The position numbers and the translations under genes were made by a program. A model generated the notes under the pieces. That model had not been told where the DNA came from, did not search any database, and worked only from the letters and a program-made list of their open reading frames with translations. From Pipra filicauda (Eukaryota > Chordata > Aves > Passeriformes > Pipridae): a DNA stretch of 64,000 bases. The DNA lies in NCBI RefSeq assembly GCF_003945595.2, contig NW_024103873.1, forward strand, positions 248,001 through 312,000, read 5' to 3'. Below, piece after piece: positions 23,944 to 36,400 of the stretch (positions are counted from its first letter, which is position 1; every line of letters starts with the position of its first letter).

Positions 23944-26900
23944 ATGCTAAGAATATTTGAAAAGAAAAACTTAGCTTGACTCTGTGAAATACAAACAGCT
24001 TGGGCAATAAATGCAGGGTCTGTGTTACCATGAGGACTGCATTTTACACGTAGCTGTTTAAAAACTTTACGTATACTTTTTAAAAGCCTCACTGTGCATC
24101 AGTGTCTCTGTCCCTCTGTCTAACTCCTTGTTTCCAGTCACTGAGGATTGCCAGTCTAGAGTTCCTTCTGCTTCCTTCTGAGTAAACCTGATTTCTAGAT
24201 TAAATGACTGCTCTGTTCCAGGAGATAATTACCTGAGAGATTAAATACCCCGTGTGTAGAGAATCGTGCTGATGTCTTGGCAGTATTTCAACTAGAGGCT
24301 TGCTGCTCAGTGCTATAAACCTTATTACTGTTCGTTTCTTTGCTGAAAAATTAGCAAACGGTATTTCTACCCTGTTTTTTAGAAAGGGCAGTAAATTACA
24401 TTAGCTACTTTGTTATGCCATGGAGAAACAACACTTAATTATTCAAGTGGCTCAGTGGATATTTTGACTGAAACTCCATCTGCCAATGCAGAAATGAGTT
24501 CTATTTTTAACAACGTGAGGCACTCTGCGGCAATTATTCAGCAGAGTTGCTTTTCAGAGGGTATTTTCTGCTCTTGACTGTCTCCTGGGTGAGGTTTGTG
24601 TGTGGTCTTCTGTGGATATTCTTTGTTGTCCTACAACAGCTGTTTTCAGCTAATCAGTGACAGTTTTCATTAAAAACGTCTGAATCAGGAAGTACTTTCA
24701 GAAAAGTTTATTGCCTACTTTGAGGCCAAGTTTTTGGGCTGGAGAGAGTCCTGGGGCAGTTGGTAGAGGAGAAGGCAGGACTGGAGTCGCTGCGGTGTCA
24801 GTGCACAGCTCCCGCTGCGAGAGCGATGCTGGAGATCGCACAGCTGGAAAAGGGAGGTGGTGTTTGATGGAATTTGCTTTGTAACTCCAATTGCCCTCTT
24901 TAGTTGCCAAGTTCCAATAACCTGGGTTAGTGAAACATGCTCTGCTGGAACTGTTCACTCACCTTGGGTGATTTTACTGAAAGGTCAGGGAGCAACTTTG
25001 GCAACAGCCGTGAGCAGGCCGGTGTTAGATGGAGCTGGGACAGCACAGACAGATGCTGCCTGGGAGGAAGGAACATCCCTCAGCCCCTTAGAAACCCTTT
25101 GGTTTCTAAGATATTGATTAGAAGTAATGGAAGTGTAAGACTTTCTCTATGAGCTAATTCCCATAGCAACAAATTTCACTTTGGCCCAGTTCAGGGTTTG
25201 TATGTTTGTTAGTTTGGGTTCTGTCCGTGGCACTGCTGGACAGCCACAAAGACTTTTGGAGCCCCACGTACTGAGAGCATTTGTGTGGACAGGGAGCTGC
25301 CGTGGGCACGAGTGGGGTTTTGGAAGTGTGCCATGCCAGTGGGCAGGGAGTGACTGGTGTTCCAGCCAGGCTGGTGATGGCCTCACAGGACTCTGCAGCT
25401 GTGAATGCTGCTTAACAGTGGTTTGTGGAGGTGACCCTGTCTGTGTGGGCTCATAGTGACCTAGGTGGGACCTTATTGTCCATTTGATTGATCATCAGGA
25501 CTAAATACTAGCCGGTGTGGTAAATTGAGAGTAAGTATCTTAGGATCAATGCGTTATTACAGTAAACCCTAGAAATGTACCAACCTGAGTTAGACCAAAG
25601 CTTCTGTAATAATTGTTACCATTTTTTTTAGAACATGCTTTGAGTTAACCTAGACTGAGACATATGAAATTTTTAAACTTTAATGAAGAAAAAAAAGATG
25701 GTCACAAGAAAGGACTTGCCTTCCAAGTATTCAGCAGTGTAAGAGCTTAAACCAGTGTGAAGGGAAAGAATAACATCGTAATTCTGGTACATTGTATGGT
25801 TATCAACCATCTATCCACTACGATGACCTCTGCAAAGATTCACACTCTCAGTGTGGATTAGAGCATGTGAGTCCTGGAACTACCTATGCTCTTGCTGAGC
25901 AAGAAAATGGGACAAGTTCCCTTTAAAAACTAGTTACTGATGAGCTGGCAGGGACTGCTGTCAGAATGGAAGGTGTGCTCAATGCCTAAACTGGAAATGC
26001 ATTTATTTCCCCAAAACTGTTAGCCCAATTGAGGTAGCAGTTAAGTCAGAAAACCAGGCTTGTGTTTTGGCTTTGGGGGGGGGGCAGAAGGAGGAGTACA
26101 AGATTTGTCCTTTTTAAGCCCATCTTTTGTTGTTACGTTTTTTTTTAAATATTTCTGCAGTTCTTCCACTTTTTTCATTGTCCTGTCTTTAAAGAAGGCC
26201 TTTGCCGATGTTGCTGTTGAGCAGGGCTGCGGGGCAAATGAAGGACTCAGCAGTGGGAATGGTTGGCAGGTTGGTGTTGGGGGTTGCATCATGGTGGGCC
26301 ACCTTTGGGACAGTGTATGACAAAGCAGACTTCCCCTGAAACAGCATCATCATAATCGGGTCAGACTGCTACTAAATAGATAGTTATTACAGATCCAGAG
26401 AGTATACTCATGTAGCTTATCTGTGTTTGTGACCTAAAAACTGTGAGGGAAATACAGTGTGGTGTCTCTTAGAGTTAGTATCCACCTCTGATTTCCTTGA
26501 ATGAGTTTGGGAGAGCCAGCCAGGCTGATTGAAAATTAACAGAACAGAATCTGTGTGAAAATGTGCCTGGTGAATAAAATAACTTTCTTTTTAAGGCTAG
26601 ATCTGTTATGAATAGATGGTGAACGTAGTTGTCTGCCTGCAGAGCAGTACTCTGTGAGGACATTCACTTCTCCTTCCCCAGAAGAGTAAATTGTCTCACC
26701 ACCCAACAGTTTCCCAAAACATGTGGGGTCTGGTTGCTGTGCCTACTTCAGACATAAAATAGAAGCTTCATCTTAACATGTTTTCCCCAGATCTCACCTG
26801 GGATCTCTTCAGCCCCTCATGACTTGTGGCTCTGCACGCAGTGGAGGAGGGCAGGAGGAAGGCTCGAGGCTGTCCTGTCTGGGGGGACAGAGCAGGTGCA

Positions 26901-27379
26901 GCCTGTCTTTTAGCCATTTCTAGTCCAACACCTCCTTCTGCTTTTCTCTGGTTCCTGACTGGTACGAGGCACCCACTACGGGCACCAGCCAGGTGATGGG
27001 TGTTTCTTCTGTCTCACTGCTCAATGCACAATGCGTCTGTGGCACCTTCAGCAGGGCAGAGGTTGGATTTGTCGGCAGGTGGCTCCTTAACCTGTAACAG
27101 GAGCCTCAGCAACCTCCTGTGTCAGGTTGCAGGGGAAGAGATTTTGGGGTTGCAACTTGCCAGAGCTCTAGAAGAGGTGTAAAGCATGTCCTTCAACCCA
27201 GCAGTATTCCTTATGGAAGCAAATGTGAGGTCTGTACGTTGGGTTTTGCGTGTTTGTTTTTTAAAATAAACTTCCAAGACCGTTGCCAGCAGAGCTGTTT
27301 TGCTTTTTGGTTTTATTGTTCTCCGTAAAATGAGACTCTCACTTGAGATGTGTTCCTGATGGGGTCAGGGATGAAGTAT

Positions 27380-27780
27380 TTTTAGCAGCCTTGGTGATTC
27401 TGCTGCAGCGCGTTCATGCCTCGCTCGTTCAGGGCTGCAGTTGCTTTCTCAAACATGCGTTTGGGGCTCCTGCCAAGATGCCCAGGGCGCTGCTGCATCA
27501 CGTTACGAGGTCCTGCTTTGTGCGGGCAGAGCTCAGCCCAGCAGGGCTGGCTCTGGGGGTACGGCACGTTTGGCCAGCGAAGGGGTGTTGGGGTCACACT
27601 GCACGCTGCCCTCGCCGCACACCCAGCGTGGGGGGCTTGCTGCCTGCCTCCGGAACCGTCCGGAACCGTCCGGAACCGTCCGGCCTGGGGCTTTCTCCCT
27701 TCTCGGATGTCAGTGGCACCGGGGTTGTGGATGCAGCTGGTTTCCTAGGCAGAGCCCCAGGTCACCGCTGAACACCCGGG
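27380..27780. promoter_or_regulatory. Intronic CpG-rich patch, possible regulatory element
   Basis: Around 400 bases have clearly more CpG than the surrounding intron and contain three in-phase CCGGAA motifs. It resembles a small CpG island and could be an enhancer or minor promoter. I could not build a start exon with donor from it. A long + strand frame (27343-27771) is more likely a composition effect. Confidence 0.35.
27650..27683 (+). repeat. 10-bp repeat (CCGGAACCGT) x3
   Basis: CCGGAACCGT occurs three times in tandem followed by a partial CCGG. Each unit contains CCGGAA, the core of the ETS-family binding consensus, and all three are spaced at 10 bases, close to one helical turn. Confidence 0.95.
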
Positions 27781-28632
27781 CTCAGCATGTCTGTTTGCTG
27801 TTGCTGCTGGATTTTGCTTTCCAGAAGTCAGTGAGCTGCTGCCTATTGCGACACTGAGGGAATGAAATGAAGTGTCCACTGTCTGTCCTTTTGTCACACT
27901 GGGTTAGGTATTTTCCTGCTGCTGTTGCTCTACAATAAGCAATGTTTGTGGCCCAGCTTGGGCTCAACATTAAAATCAGGAAAACTGCTTGCACTGCTGA
28001 AGTACTGTTTTTGTTTTAAGTGCTTGATGGGTTCTGGCTGTGGGAGTAAAGATTCTATGTTGGAAGATTGCCCATGAACACAAAAAATCTGTGGTTTGAA
28101 TGGTTTAGTGATTAGAAAAGGTTTCTAATACCAAAAGTCCATGTCTTTCAGGTGTATGGTTAGAGCTTCTCCAGTTATGGTGATTTCTTCTAGGGAACTT
28201 TGAGCTCTGAATTCCTCATGCACATCCTCTGCAAAGTCTTCTGGAATTTGTCCCAAACAGAATGTGGAGAAATTGTCAGAAGGTGTTGTGTACAGATTCA
28301 GTGAGCAGCAAGGACTGTGAACAGCAGAGGAAACATGACTGAGATCAAGTTTTAATAATGTTTAGGATCTTTTTAGCATTTAAATGTGTTTTATCAGGGT
28401 AGTAAGACAGCTCTAGGGAACTCCCTGTTCTTCAGGAGAGAAGTGTGCTGTTTTAAAAGTCTGCCTACATATTTCACTAGAAATATTTTGGTCAGCTTTA
28501 CAATTGGGTGTTTCATGAAGAAAACAATGGTGAACCCCCAGTCTAGAGGAAATCTGATCCCTGCTGGGATTGCTGGTGGCATCAGTGCTGGTTTGATCTC
28601 CCCGTTCTCCCTCTCCTGCTGCCCGTGCATGC

Positions 28633-28750
28633 GGATCTCTTGGGTGCATGCGGATCTCTTGGGTGCAGGTTGGATCTCTTGGGTGCAGGTTGGATCTCTT
28701 GGGTGCAGGTTGGATCTCTTGGGTGCAGGTTGGATCTCTTGGGTGCAGGT
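28633..28750 (+). repeat. 20-bp minisatellite, 6 units
   Basis: GGATCTCTTGGGTGCAGGTT repeats with starts at 28633, 28652, 28672, 28692, 28712 and 28732. The first unit is 19 bases and ends CATGC instead of CAGGTT. The 20-base period keeps frames open on both strands (minus strand reads HPRDPTCTQEIQPAPKRSN), which are repeat artefacts. Confidence 0.97.
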
Positions 28751-29945
28751 TCTGCTTTGCTGAGGCTCTGCTGGTGGTGGGACAGGGACCCCTGCCCCAG
28801 GTCACAGGGGGGTGTGGGATGTGGGTGTCCCTGCAGAGCCAGGGATGGGACGGGGAACACGCTGTGTTCATCCCACGCACGCTCCTTCCCAGAAGACAGA
28901 GCTGTATTGTTGGGACAAAGAAACGTGAAAATACTAAAAGCACTCAAATTATTTTCTTTATTTTTTGTGAGCCTTTTGTGGAACTCTGCAAAGCAGCCGG
29001 CCCAGCGTGTAGAGCCACTGGCAGAATTCAAAGGTGAGCTGAGAGTAGAAAGAAAATTGTAAGCTTTTTGAGTTTTTGCTGCTGACAAGGAAAGGGCTTT
29101 ATATTTTTGTATGAGGCATTATCAACATCAGGCTAAGATGTCTGGAGAAGTAGTAAAAAGATAAGTGATGACTGATCTATTTAAAAGGAGAAAACATTTT
29201 CAGTCAATCTGTTTTCAGGTGGTTTTGTGGTACATACTCCATTTTCATGACTATTACTTTGGTTTTAAAAATTCAGCTTTCTTGTGTTGTCAGCTGACTG
29301 CAAGTATCTGGGTCTTCAGTACCGCTCCAAAAAAGTCAGAAATTATCAAATTTTCTTCTATTCATATTCCAAAAGTTGAAGGAAATATGGGTTAAAGGGA
29401 AGAGGTTTTGTAGCAGAAAGGACATGTTATGTTTGTTCTTTTATAAACTGTGAACGGAAATAATAGTGCAGTGCTATGCAAGGAAGAATTATGTATTAGT
29501 TGTTGAAAACAATTTTGAGTTGTAGGGGTTTCTTTTTTTGTAAAACAGTATAGTGGGTGTTTAGGTTTTTCCGGATCATTTGTTTTCTTGTGGGGTTTTT
29601 TGTGCTATTTTTTCTGTATTTGTTTTTTCAAATACTGCTTTGACATTCTACTTTCACCAAGGCCACCAAGAAGCATCAACCCAAGACAGTGATTTACTGG
29701 ATGTTCACATTAACCAAGCTGTTAAAGTGTCAGGCTGTTATCAATTGGAAGCTTCATTAACCTAGAGCTGATAGCTGTTAAGGTTGCCTAGGCAAAGAGC
29801 AGTCCATTTTCTTGGAGCAAGGGTCATACCCTGAACAATTTAATTGCTCGTCAGATTTCCCTGTACTGTGAAACATCTTAAGAGATGGTCATAACCCAAA
29901 TGAAAATGACTCTTAAAAAAACTGAGTCAAGGCTGAAGACTCTGG

Positions 29946-30413
29946 ATGAGGACACAATACAGTAGCTTCAAGGGATATTTCCCATGTTTTCTGAGTGTAA
30001 GACTGAAGGTTGAGGTGCTCTCGTGGCTAATATTAGGTAAGAGAGCTTTTGGGGGAGGAGCATTGTCTAAAAGGGCAGAGGTAGGAACAACACATCCATA
30101 CAGTGTCCAAATGTGTTATGCAACCCCAGAAGGCAGCACTGGCAGTGGGTGTAATGTGGAGACAAACCAACAGAGCAGGTTAGACAGTGGTATCTTTTGT
30201 AGAGCAGTCCATACTGTTAAAGAAATTAAAGAGAAATGCAAAAGCCAATGTGCTTCCTGCTTTATCAAGAACTCAGTTCCAAATGATGTTAGTTTGGCTG
30301 CTTCTTCACCAACAATAGTGCATCAGTTTGGGTCTAGAGTCATGGATGCTATAGCTGGAAAGGAAAGGGATGCAAATTTGGGGAATTTTGATGGAGAAGA
30401 CAAACTAACCTGA
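29946..30413 (+). CDS. Unexplained 155-codon open frame in the intron
   Basis: ATG 29946 to a stop at 30411-30413 in sequence that is not repetitive or GC-rich, which makes a frame of this length less expected by chance. The product has mixed composition, six cysteines and a charged C-terminal tail (MDAIAGKERDANLGN, FDGEDKLT). I recognise no domain and no clear splice sites or promoter. It may simply be a chance frame or a decayed retrocopy, and I make no functional claim. Confidence 0.15.
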   Translation: MRTQYSSFKGYFPCFLSVRLKVEVLSWLILGKRAFGGGALSKRAEVGTTHPYSVQMCYATPEGSTGSGCNVETNQQSRLDSGIFCRAVHTVKEIKEKCKSQCASCFIKNSVPNDVSLAASSPTIVHQFGSRVMDAIAGKERDANLGNFDGEDKLT

Positions 30414-33400
30414 AAATACTCAAATACGAGTGCTAGTTTCTGTAGTAGCCAGCTGCCCCTGTCGTCTGTGGGAAGGGACAGAGTTTCCTGCTTTCTGTCG
30501 GTGTGTTGAGCATTTGATCGATATACAGCGCTCTTCCCACATACAGTGGTCTGGGGTGAGGTGATTTTGTAAGCTTCTGGATAACATCACCGTGAGCAAA
30601 GATTGTCGGAGCTTGTGACTTCTGGATTGATCAGTCAGTGAAGTCACTCAATTAATATTTTGCTCTTCAAAGAAAGGAATAAACAGGGATAGCTGTGTGC
30701 CAGCCAGTGACTGCAGCAGCCTCTTGCACATCATGAGCCCACAGCACATGCAGAAACGAAACCCCGATTTTGTTCAGTATTTGCTCTGAAACCTGCAAGA
30801 TCCAACAGCATTTTCTTTTGTCTGAATTGGTGCATGTAGTCACTGCCCCTCTTCATAGCTTGCATTCACGTCTTGGTTTGGTGTTCTGGAATAAAGATGT
30901 CTTCTCTAGAGTGTCTTAACATCTTAGTTATGGTTCATGAGGAATCTGCTTTCCTCCACACCCAGGCTGTTGTGGCTTTATTAGTTCTATCTACGTAATA
31001 TAGGAGTTTACTTCATGAGTCATGTTATGCAAATCTGAATTTCAGATACTGCTATCAGTGGGTTTCATTGGCTTTTCTGCTTTTAGGATTTTTGTAGGTT
31101 CTGCAAGTTCTAAATTTGGCTTCAAATTTTCAGTTATACTGTGACTTTTGTTACTTTCATGGCAGAAGACCATTGAAAAGCAAACAAACAGAAGGAAAGC
31201 AAAGCATACAGTTTTCTAGGGGAAGTACAGCTGGAAATGACTGTGGACATGAAACTCCTTCAGAAATCAAGACGTGTGTTCCAAGATTATCTTTCACTTT
31301 TAAGCTCAGAGGAGACCTGTCAAATTCAATGTATCCAAGCCACCTTAGTGAGTGTAAAGCCTCAGCTATAACACTGAGTTAACAAACAAGCCTGTGCCAG
31401 CTAAGCTGCAGTAACCTGTCATGTCCTGTGCTTGCTGCACACCTTGGGCTCATTTCAGGGTAGGAACAAAATCTTAAACCTTGATCTACAGACTTTAGGT
31501 TCAGGCAAACCTGAGCATCCTGCCTCGCACACACGATGTCCAGGGCAGCTCATGTTTGCAAATGCTGTGATTGACACAGAGAAGCTCCGTGTGTTGATAT
31601 GTTAACATGTCCCTGAATGGCAAAACTAAACCACCAAGACAGTTGCTAAAGGGTGAGAAGATGCTTTTTGTGGGTTTGTTTGTTTTTTTGTGTTTTGGAG
31701 TTTTTTCCTACTATTTTAATAAGATGAAAATGTGAGAAGGTAAAGTTTGGTAGCTCAAAAATCTTTAACAGTGATAACGATAAGTAATCAATTCGATACA
31801 TGGATGTGCAGTAAAGCTGAAAACTGGCAAGTGAAATTCTGTTTGAAGGAAATTAAATCAATTTCAACCATAGTTGTGTACCTTCCCAAGTTGTCATTGG
31901 GGAAAACACAGTGTTAAGACTAAAATAAATGTTTTTGGGTGGAGTGTGTGTATTCTGAATCGGTTAGACTTACATATGGGACACTGGGGTGATGTTCATG
32001 CCAGCAGTATTGGGAAATGACACACCAAGCCTACTTGGAAATGTTCCATTTCATCGTTCTGCAGTTTTTAGTTTGCTTTATTGGTAAACTTAATCCTTTA
32101 TGCAGACTGGGCACTTTGCCTTGATTGTGGTTTCTGCTCAGCCAGAGCCATGTTGGATAGTGTGCTAAAAGTCTTTATTTTGTATTTTACTGTGTCAGGA
32201 AGAAGGAAGTTGGTTTTTTATATGCAGATTTCTAACAGATTAACCAATTCATTGTTTATTTAAAAAAAAAAAAAAAGACCAGAAGTGTTGAAAGCCCTTT
32301 GCTGCAGGTCACAGGTCTGCTGAAGTTTGACTTAGTTTTTCCCTCCCTCGTGGTTGGAAGCAGAGGGTCTCCCCGTGACCATGAAGCAGCAGCCGTCAAT
32401 GAGCCCCTCGGCTGCTCGTGCCAGGCTGAGGTGCAGGCATTCATCTGGGACTTGCCAGTTTTTTCCATACCTGGAAAGATGGAAAGGAATGGACAGGGAT
32501 TTAGTGCAGTTTTGTATGTCCTTTGGGTGGAATTCTTTAAAGTTCCATTCCATGTTTGGAAGTGGAGCTTAATCAGTACTACAGTGAGGCTTTGGATCAT
32601 GGCATGAGTAGCTGGAATAGACAAGCTGCTCAGTCTCTCTGCACTAGGTTATGAATGCTGAGAAGCCCTTCCCTAACTAGACATCATTTAACCATGTATG
32701 CAGATCTGGTCTAGCAGCAGTCTGGCAGGCAGCAACCGGATTTCTCTCGTTACTGTGGAAGAGTTGACTTGATGAAGCAGTGATCAGAATACCCTTGGAA
32801 ATGTCCTTGGTGTTGATGTCTCCTGGAGGGTGACCTGCCCATCCACACAGCCGTTCCCTCTCCGAACATCCCCTCCTGGGGACACCTGCATGGTGTGGGC
32901 TGCCCTCAGTGGTACTCCAGTGCTGAGCTGCATCATCACAGCCTGCCCTGGTCCTTCCTTCAGACTCACAGTGATGGTTTTGTGCTGAACTGGTTATAAA
33001 AAGCCCCATTGGTGCAGCCACACTTCATTCACGTCGTGGCTGTGGGATATGGGATTTATGGACTAACCTCTCTCTCTCTCCTTAAGTACTAATGGAAACA
33101 TTTTAAATACTTCTGGAAACAGGTGTGAGGAAAGGGAGGACTGTTTTTATTCTGATGATTAAAACTGGGGCAAGAAACTGCGACCAGTAAAAAGAAAGTA
33201 AGTCCTGCATAGAGCATCCTCTGAGGAAATCTGCAAAAGACAAATATAGTCAAAACTTTATTCGAGTGGGTAAGTACAGAGGAGGGGAACTCCAGCTCTG
33301 TGCAGTGACTTTGAAGTCTAGGAGCTTAAATTAGAAGGTAAATATTAAATAATGCATTAGCTTAAAGTACTTCTGGCCCAAATGGTACCTCTTACCATTA

Positions 33401-36400
33401 GGTTATTGCTGCATTTATAATCACATGCAGGTTTGTAATTTGTATATACCAGCAGAATGTTCAGGTGGCTTCAGCCCTTGTCCTGGGCAGTAAGTGTGGG
33501 AGCAGGTTGCTGGGTTTCAGTTTTGAGGTTAGTATGGATCAAGACCAGGATCTGTGTTGGGGTCTTGCAGCTGTGCAGGAACTTACTGATCACCACAGAA
33601 TTAAGGAGGAAGCCTTGTGCAAGAGGCCTCATATCACTGAGGTTACTGATCCAGGAGTGGTGTTGGGGTATTAACCCTTCACTGGCCGTATGAAGTTCTA
33701 CTCAATAAAGGCAAATCCTATGGCTTTGAATTTTAAGCAATCTGTGTTCATTTTAAGTCTCAAAAGGGAGGAAGGGAATTCAGAAGTCCAAACCATGAAG
33801 CTTTAGGAACAGCAGTGTCCTAAACTGACAGGACAAATTATAATGTGTATTTCACAGCAGCTAGAAAACCACGAATCTGATTTTTCTCTTAAACATACCC
33901 ACAGCACTGTGGGCACCATATCCTTTGTGACTCTGAGGAGGGCACACGGTGCACTGGTGGTGCCACCTCCCCCAGACGCTCGGTCCAGCAGGTCAGTGCT
34001 GGTCAGTGCTGGTCGGTGCTGCCGCGGGGCCGCACGGAGACAGCCGCCCTCTGCCCGGCTGTGCCCAGCCCGGTCCTGAGCCCTCTGCTCCTGTGCCTCC
34101 AGAGGACTTGGAGCCAAATCAAGGATGTCCTGCTATAGTGCTGGCCCAGTTTCCTTCTGATAATTATAGCCTGTTTTTAGGCTTCTCTGCTGTTTCAGTG
34201 CCAGGAATTTGTCTTCCTCTAACGATTCCTTTTGTGTTGTCATTTTCCCAATTTCCTTGACACAGGGTGCGCTGCTCAGTTGTTGCTGTCAGGAGCCCTA
34301 ACACTGGCTTTCCTTCCCATCAGTCAGGTGTGTGCCTTGGGTGTTCAAGAGTCATTTCACATGTGAAATACTCTGAAGGAGGGAGGGAGCGGGGAGGTGG
34401 CCTTTTCTCCACAGTCTAAGCACCACTTTAGGGAACAGCGCAGTGAGAGAATGATCACAACTTGGAAATTGAATTTTCTGCCAGTTTCTTACTCTCTCAC
34501 TTCATATTTTGCATTACTTAATATTTAGTCCCTGCTTCATTTTTTCCCAGAACTTTTTTTGTTTTAAGGGGTCTTGGAAAGAGTTCTCATCTTGTTACAG
34601 GGGTCATATGAGAATCTAATCTCCATAAGTTTTTACGTTCAACCAAAGCTCATTTGCCCTTCTCCCTCCCCTCCAACATCCTCTCTCCAGTTTTACAAAA
34701 TGACTTCAGGAAAGAAATACTGTAGAATGTGAACAAGCTGCAAGCTGCCTGTGGCTGCACCCCCATTACTGCTGATGCTGTGGGATGGTGCGCAGAGAGT
34801 GCCCTTAGCAGGAAAGTGTGCTCAGTGCCCCATCTCTTCCCTGCTCTTCTCAATACTGGCTCAAGTTACTAGGCTTTTTCTTTTCTTGGCTGAGACACTT
34901 GGGAATGTCTATGACACCCCACGTTGCTGAGACTTGATCCCATCATGTGGTGGTCACTGTCACTGTCTCCTGCCGAGCGAGTTGTTGGAGAAGCAAGGCA
35001 AGGGCAGCAGCACTGCTGGAGTTCCTGCAGCAGCAAGTTCTACACTGACTCGCTACTGGATTGCAACGTGCTAGAGCTGTTTGAGTTTCATTTGCATGGA
35101 AGAGTAGCTGTTGATGCTCTTTTTATGATGTTTTTATTTCTTCGTGAGTATAGGAGTCTCCTTTTAGCAGCATGGGACACCAGTGCTCAGTTGCCACACT
35201 TTGGGAGTGTAACAGAACTCACTGAGGAAAGCATGGGTTCCTCTTGGATGAGGAGCTAGACCAACTCCTCTTAATGGAGGTGAAATTCAGCTTGGTAGGT
35301 TGAGTTTGTTTTTATTGTTTGGTAAAGCTTTAGAAGGCTCTCTGAATATGTTTAAGTAGACTAATGAGCATATTTTCATGAATTTTCATGGATTTGTTTG
35401 TTCCTTTATATGGTGAAATGACCTATTTGAACAATAGTAAAATTCCTGTGAATCAGACTGGGTTGTACCCAACATAAGCTGCTTCCTAAATAAGGCTAGT
35501 GATGTTCTTTCTACACAAGCAATTTTACCACCCTTCCCTTTCACCTCTGTTAAATTGGATCTGCTGTCATTAACAGATGACCTTTTGGTTTTGGGCATCT
35601 GGATGTTTCTCAGTATTGACACTGCTTTCTGATAGGGAAATCTGCCATATGAATGTGAAATAGTTCCTTGAAAAAGTGACGCTTTTTTTTTTTTTAATAT
35701 TTCTTGATATTGTGTTAGATTGCGATTCCAAATCCAGTGTGTGCCCTAAACTTGCACGAGGACAGAAATTATTCAGTTTCTGTTTTTAGTGGAGATTTCT
35801 CACTAGACTCTTGCAACAGGGTAGATGGCTCTTGGCCTGGTTCGTGCCCCCCGTGGCTCTGGAGCGCAGCGGACGGAGCCGGGCGCTCTCTGCAGCGCCT
35901 GCAGTGCGGTCAGTGCACCGTGCTGAGACTGCTGCGTGCCCTGGACACGTGGGTGAGCGCAGAGATGTGGCAGATGGGGGCTGGCATCCTCGTTTGGTAC
36001 AGGTCAGCAACTAATACCAGTGTTTCTGTGTGCTGTTTGTTAGCATGCTTCTAGGCAGAGAATCTCAATACCTAATACTTCTATAAGTGGATCGATTTTT
36101 AGAAACACTCTTAGCTTTTAACCCTGAGAATACACTTAGAGAAATAGTAATGCAAGTGTCAGTTGAATTAGATTTCCTGCAGTTTTTGGGTTTTGCAATC
36201 ATTTTCATGGCACTGTGTTGCAGTTTGGAATCTATGGCATTATGGTCAGTTGTGGTAGTTTCACTTTCACTTGCGTCCTGCGCATGTCTTGGCCTCGGTT
36301 ACTGCAGTGGTGCTGCCTGAGCTCTTCCCGAGGCGCAGACCCGCGGACAGGAGCAGCTTTGAGGCAGCTGGTGTTGTGGCAGAGCGTTACAAAGTGGGGT

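Noticed and set aside
28413..29088. Minus-strand frames rich in HPRDPTCTQE repeats and matching + strand frames
   Set aside because: Direct translation of the 20-bp minisatellite.
32261..32276. Poly(A) tract as the tail of a processed pseudogene (also at 40503 and 52539)
   Set aside because: No coding or RNA-gene similarity precedes the tracts and no flanking duplications are visible.
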